Notes under the pieces: model-generated
Seen by the model: the letters and a program-made list of their open reading frames with translations, nothing else
Databases searched by the model: none
What the model was told of the DNA's origin: nothing
Position numbers and translations under genes: made by a program
DNA from: RGEC01 sp044371405
GTDB lineage: Bacteria; Bacteroidota; Bacteroidia; NS11-12g; UBA955
Assembly: GCA_044371405.1 (NCBI GenBank)
Contig: JBILTS010000135.1
Span: 1 to 5,667 of the forward strand
Direction: 5' to 3'
Length of the DNA: 5,667 nt
Shown here: positions 4,720-5,667 of the stretch, one piece after another
How the letters are laid out: each line of letters begins with the position of its first letter
Position numbering within the stretch: position 1 is the first letter of the stretch

Positions 4720-5667
4720 ATGACAACATTTCGCATAGAACACGATACCATGGGCGAGGTTAAAGTGCCCGCAGAGCGTTACTGGGGTGCACAGACAGAG
4801 CGTAGCCGCAATAATTTTAAAATAGGCCCGGAAGGCAGTATGCCTGTAGAAATCATCCGTGCTTTTGGCGTACTTAAAAAGTGTGCTGCACTGGCAAACC
4901 ATCAACTGGGTGTGTTGAGCGAAGAAAAGAAAGACCTGATTACACAAGTTTGTGATGAAATCATTGAAGGAAAATTGGATGCTGAATTTCCGCTTGTGAT
5001 ATGGCAAACAGGCAGCGGCACCCAGAGCAACATGAATGTGAATGAGGTGATTGCAAATCGCGCCCATGTATTACAAGGAGGCAAACTCACCGACGAAAAC
5101 AAGGTGTTGCATCCCAACGATGATGTTAATAAAAGCCAAAGCAGCAACGATACCTTCCCCACGGCCATGAGTATTGCTGTGTTTAAACAGGTAGTTGATT
5201 ATACATTACCTGGAATTCAGGCGTTAAAAACCACCTTAAAACACAAATCGCGCGACTTTAAAGACATTGTAAAAATAGGACGCACACACTTTATGGATGC
5301 CACGCCCCTTACCCTGGGTCAGGAATTCAGCGGTTATGTTACACAGCTTGAAAATGGCGTAGCTGCCATTAATCGTGCCCTATTGCCAGCCGCCGAAATC
5401 GCCCTCGGAGGAACGGCTGTTGGTACAGGATTGAATGCACCCAAAGGATATGCTACCCTGGTGGCCCGGCTCATCGCTGAAGAAACCGGCCTTCCCATGG
5501 TAACTGCACCCAATAAATTTGAAGCCCTTGCCGCCCATGATGCCATGGTAGAACTGCATGGTGCCATCAAGAGAGCTGCTGTTAGTTGTTTTAAAATAGC
5601 CAACGATATCCGCATGATCAGCAGTGGTCCAAGAAGCGGCATTGGAGAAATCATTATACCTGAGAAT
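4720..5667 (+). CDS. fumC: Class II fumarate hydratase (fumarase C), C-terminus cut by window edge
   Basis: Reversibly hydrates fumarate to malate in the citric acid cycle; a cytoplasmic homotetramer without an iron-sulfur cluster. The first 316 of about 465 residues are visible, starting MTTFRIEHDTMGEVKVP. Family motifs are intact: RYWGAQTERS near 20-29, GSGTQSNMNVNEVIANRA (98-115), the HPNDDVNKSQSSND substrate-site block (131-144), GRTHFMDATPLTLGQE (187-202) with His190 corresponding to the active-site His188 of E. coli FumC, and GGTAVGTGLN (230-239). The superfamily signature GSSxMPxKxNP should follow directly after IPEN, but lies beyond the window. The pattern fits fumarase rather than aspartase or argininosuccinate lyase, the other members of the superfamily. 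It is transcribed away from the sensor kinase and has no good Shine-Dalgarno sequence (ATCAAAAAAC before ATG), as is usual in this phylum. Confidence 0.96.
   Translation, partial: MTTFRIEHDTMGEVKVPAERYWGAQTERSRNNFKIGPEGSMPVEIIRAFGVLKKCAALANHQLGVLSEEKKDLITQVCDEIIEGKLDAEFPLVIWQTGSGTQSNMNVNEVIANRAHVLQGGKLTDENKVLHPNDDVNKSQSSNDTFPTAMSIAVFKQVVDYTLPGIQALKTTLKHKSRDFKDIVKIGRTHFMDATPLTLGQEFSGYVTQLENGVAAINRALLPAAEIALGGTAVGTGLNAPKGYATLVARLIAEETGLPMVTAPNKFEALAAHDAMVELHGAIKRAAVSCFKIANDIRMISSGPRSGIGEIIIPEN

Noticed and set aside
4711..5168. Minus-strand frames of 88 and 118 codons.
   Set aside because: They are antisense to the well-conserved N-terminal part of fumarase and are hydrophobic, Cys-rich shadow products.
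5334..5654. A 106-codon minus-strand frame with Ala- and Met-rich composition.
   Set aside because: It is a shadow of fumC, which is intact on the plus strand here.

Overview
The window looks like chromosomal DNA from a member of the Bacteroidota. Three observations support this. Copies of the Bacteroidota-type -7 promoter element TAnnTTTG precede three of the five genes. Strong Shine-Dalgarno sequences are absent. The protein sequences resemble Bacteroidota homologues, in particular a response regulator whose output is a Crp/Fnr domain. I cannot place it to genus.

Layout: positions 1-1512 (minus) hold the first 504 codons of a multidomain malic enzyme of the MaeB type, which runs off the left edge. 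Positions 1546-1890 (minus) encode a 114-residue protein of unknown function. Positions 1964-3022 (minus) encode a response regulator with a receiver domain fused to a Crp/Fnr-type DNA-binding module. It overlaps by 26 bp the gene at 2997-4313 (minus), a soluble PAS-domain histidine kinase. A 406-bp AT-rich divergent intergenic region (4314-4719) follows. Class II fumarase (fumC, plus) then starts at 4720 and runs off the right edge.

The four minus-strand genes are collinear: kinase, response regulator, small protein, malic enzyme. Kinase and regulator are almost certainly one two-component system. The receiver-Crp fusion resembles a rhizobial FixJ plus FixK cascade collapsed into one protein, but neither the PAS domain nor the Crp domain shows the residues that would make it an obvious haem, iron-sulfur or cAMP sensor. 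Two dyads with the Crp/Fnr-type core TGA-N6-TCA lie in the two gaps flanking the pair: one upstream of the kinase (4403-4416) and one between the regulator and the small gene (1932-1943). The regulator's recognition helix keeps the Glu and Arg that read such a core, so autoregulation and control of the small gene are plausible but untested.

The module sits between a gene for an enzyme that makes malate (fumarase) and one that consumes it (malic enzyme). This suggests, without proving, a link to C4-acid or redox metabolism. The individual protein families are known. The less-described parts are the operator arrangement, the small protein and the unknown signal.
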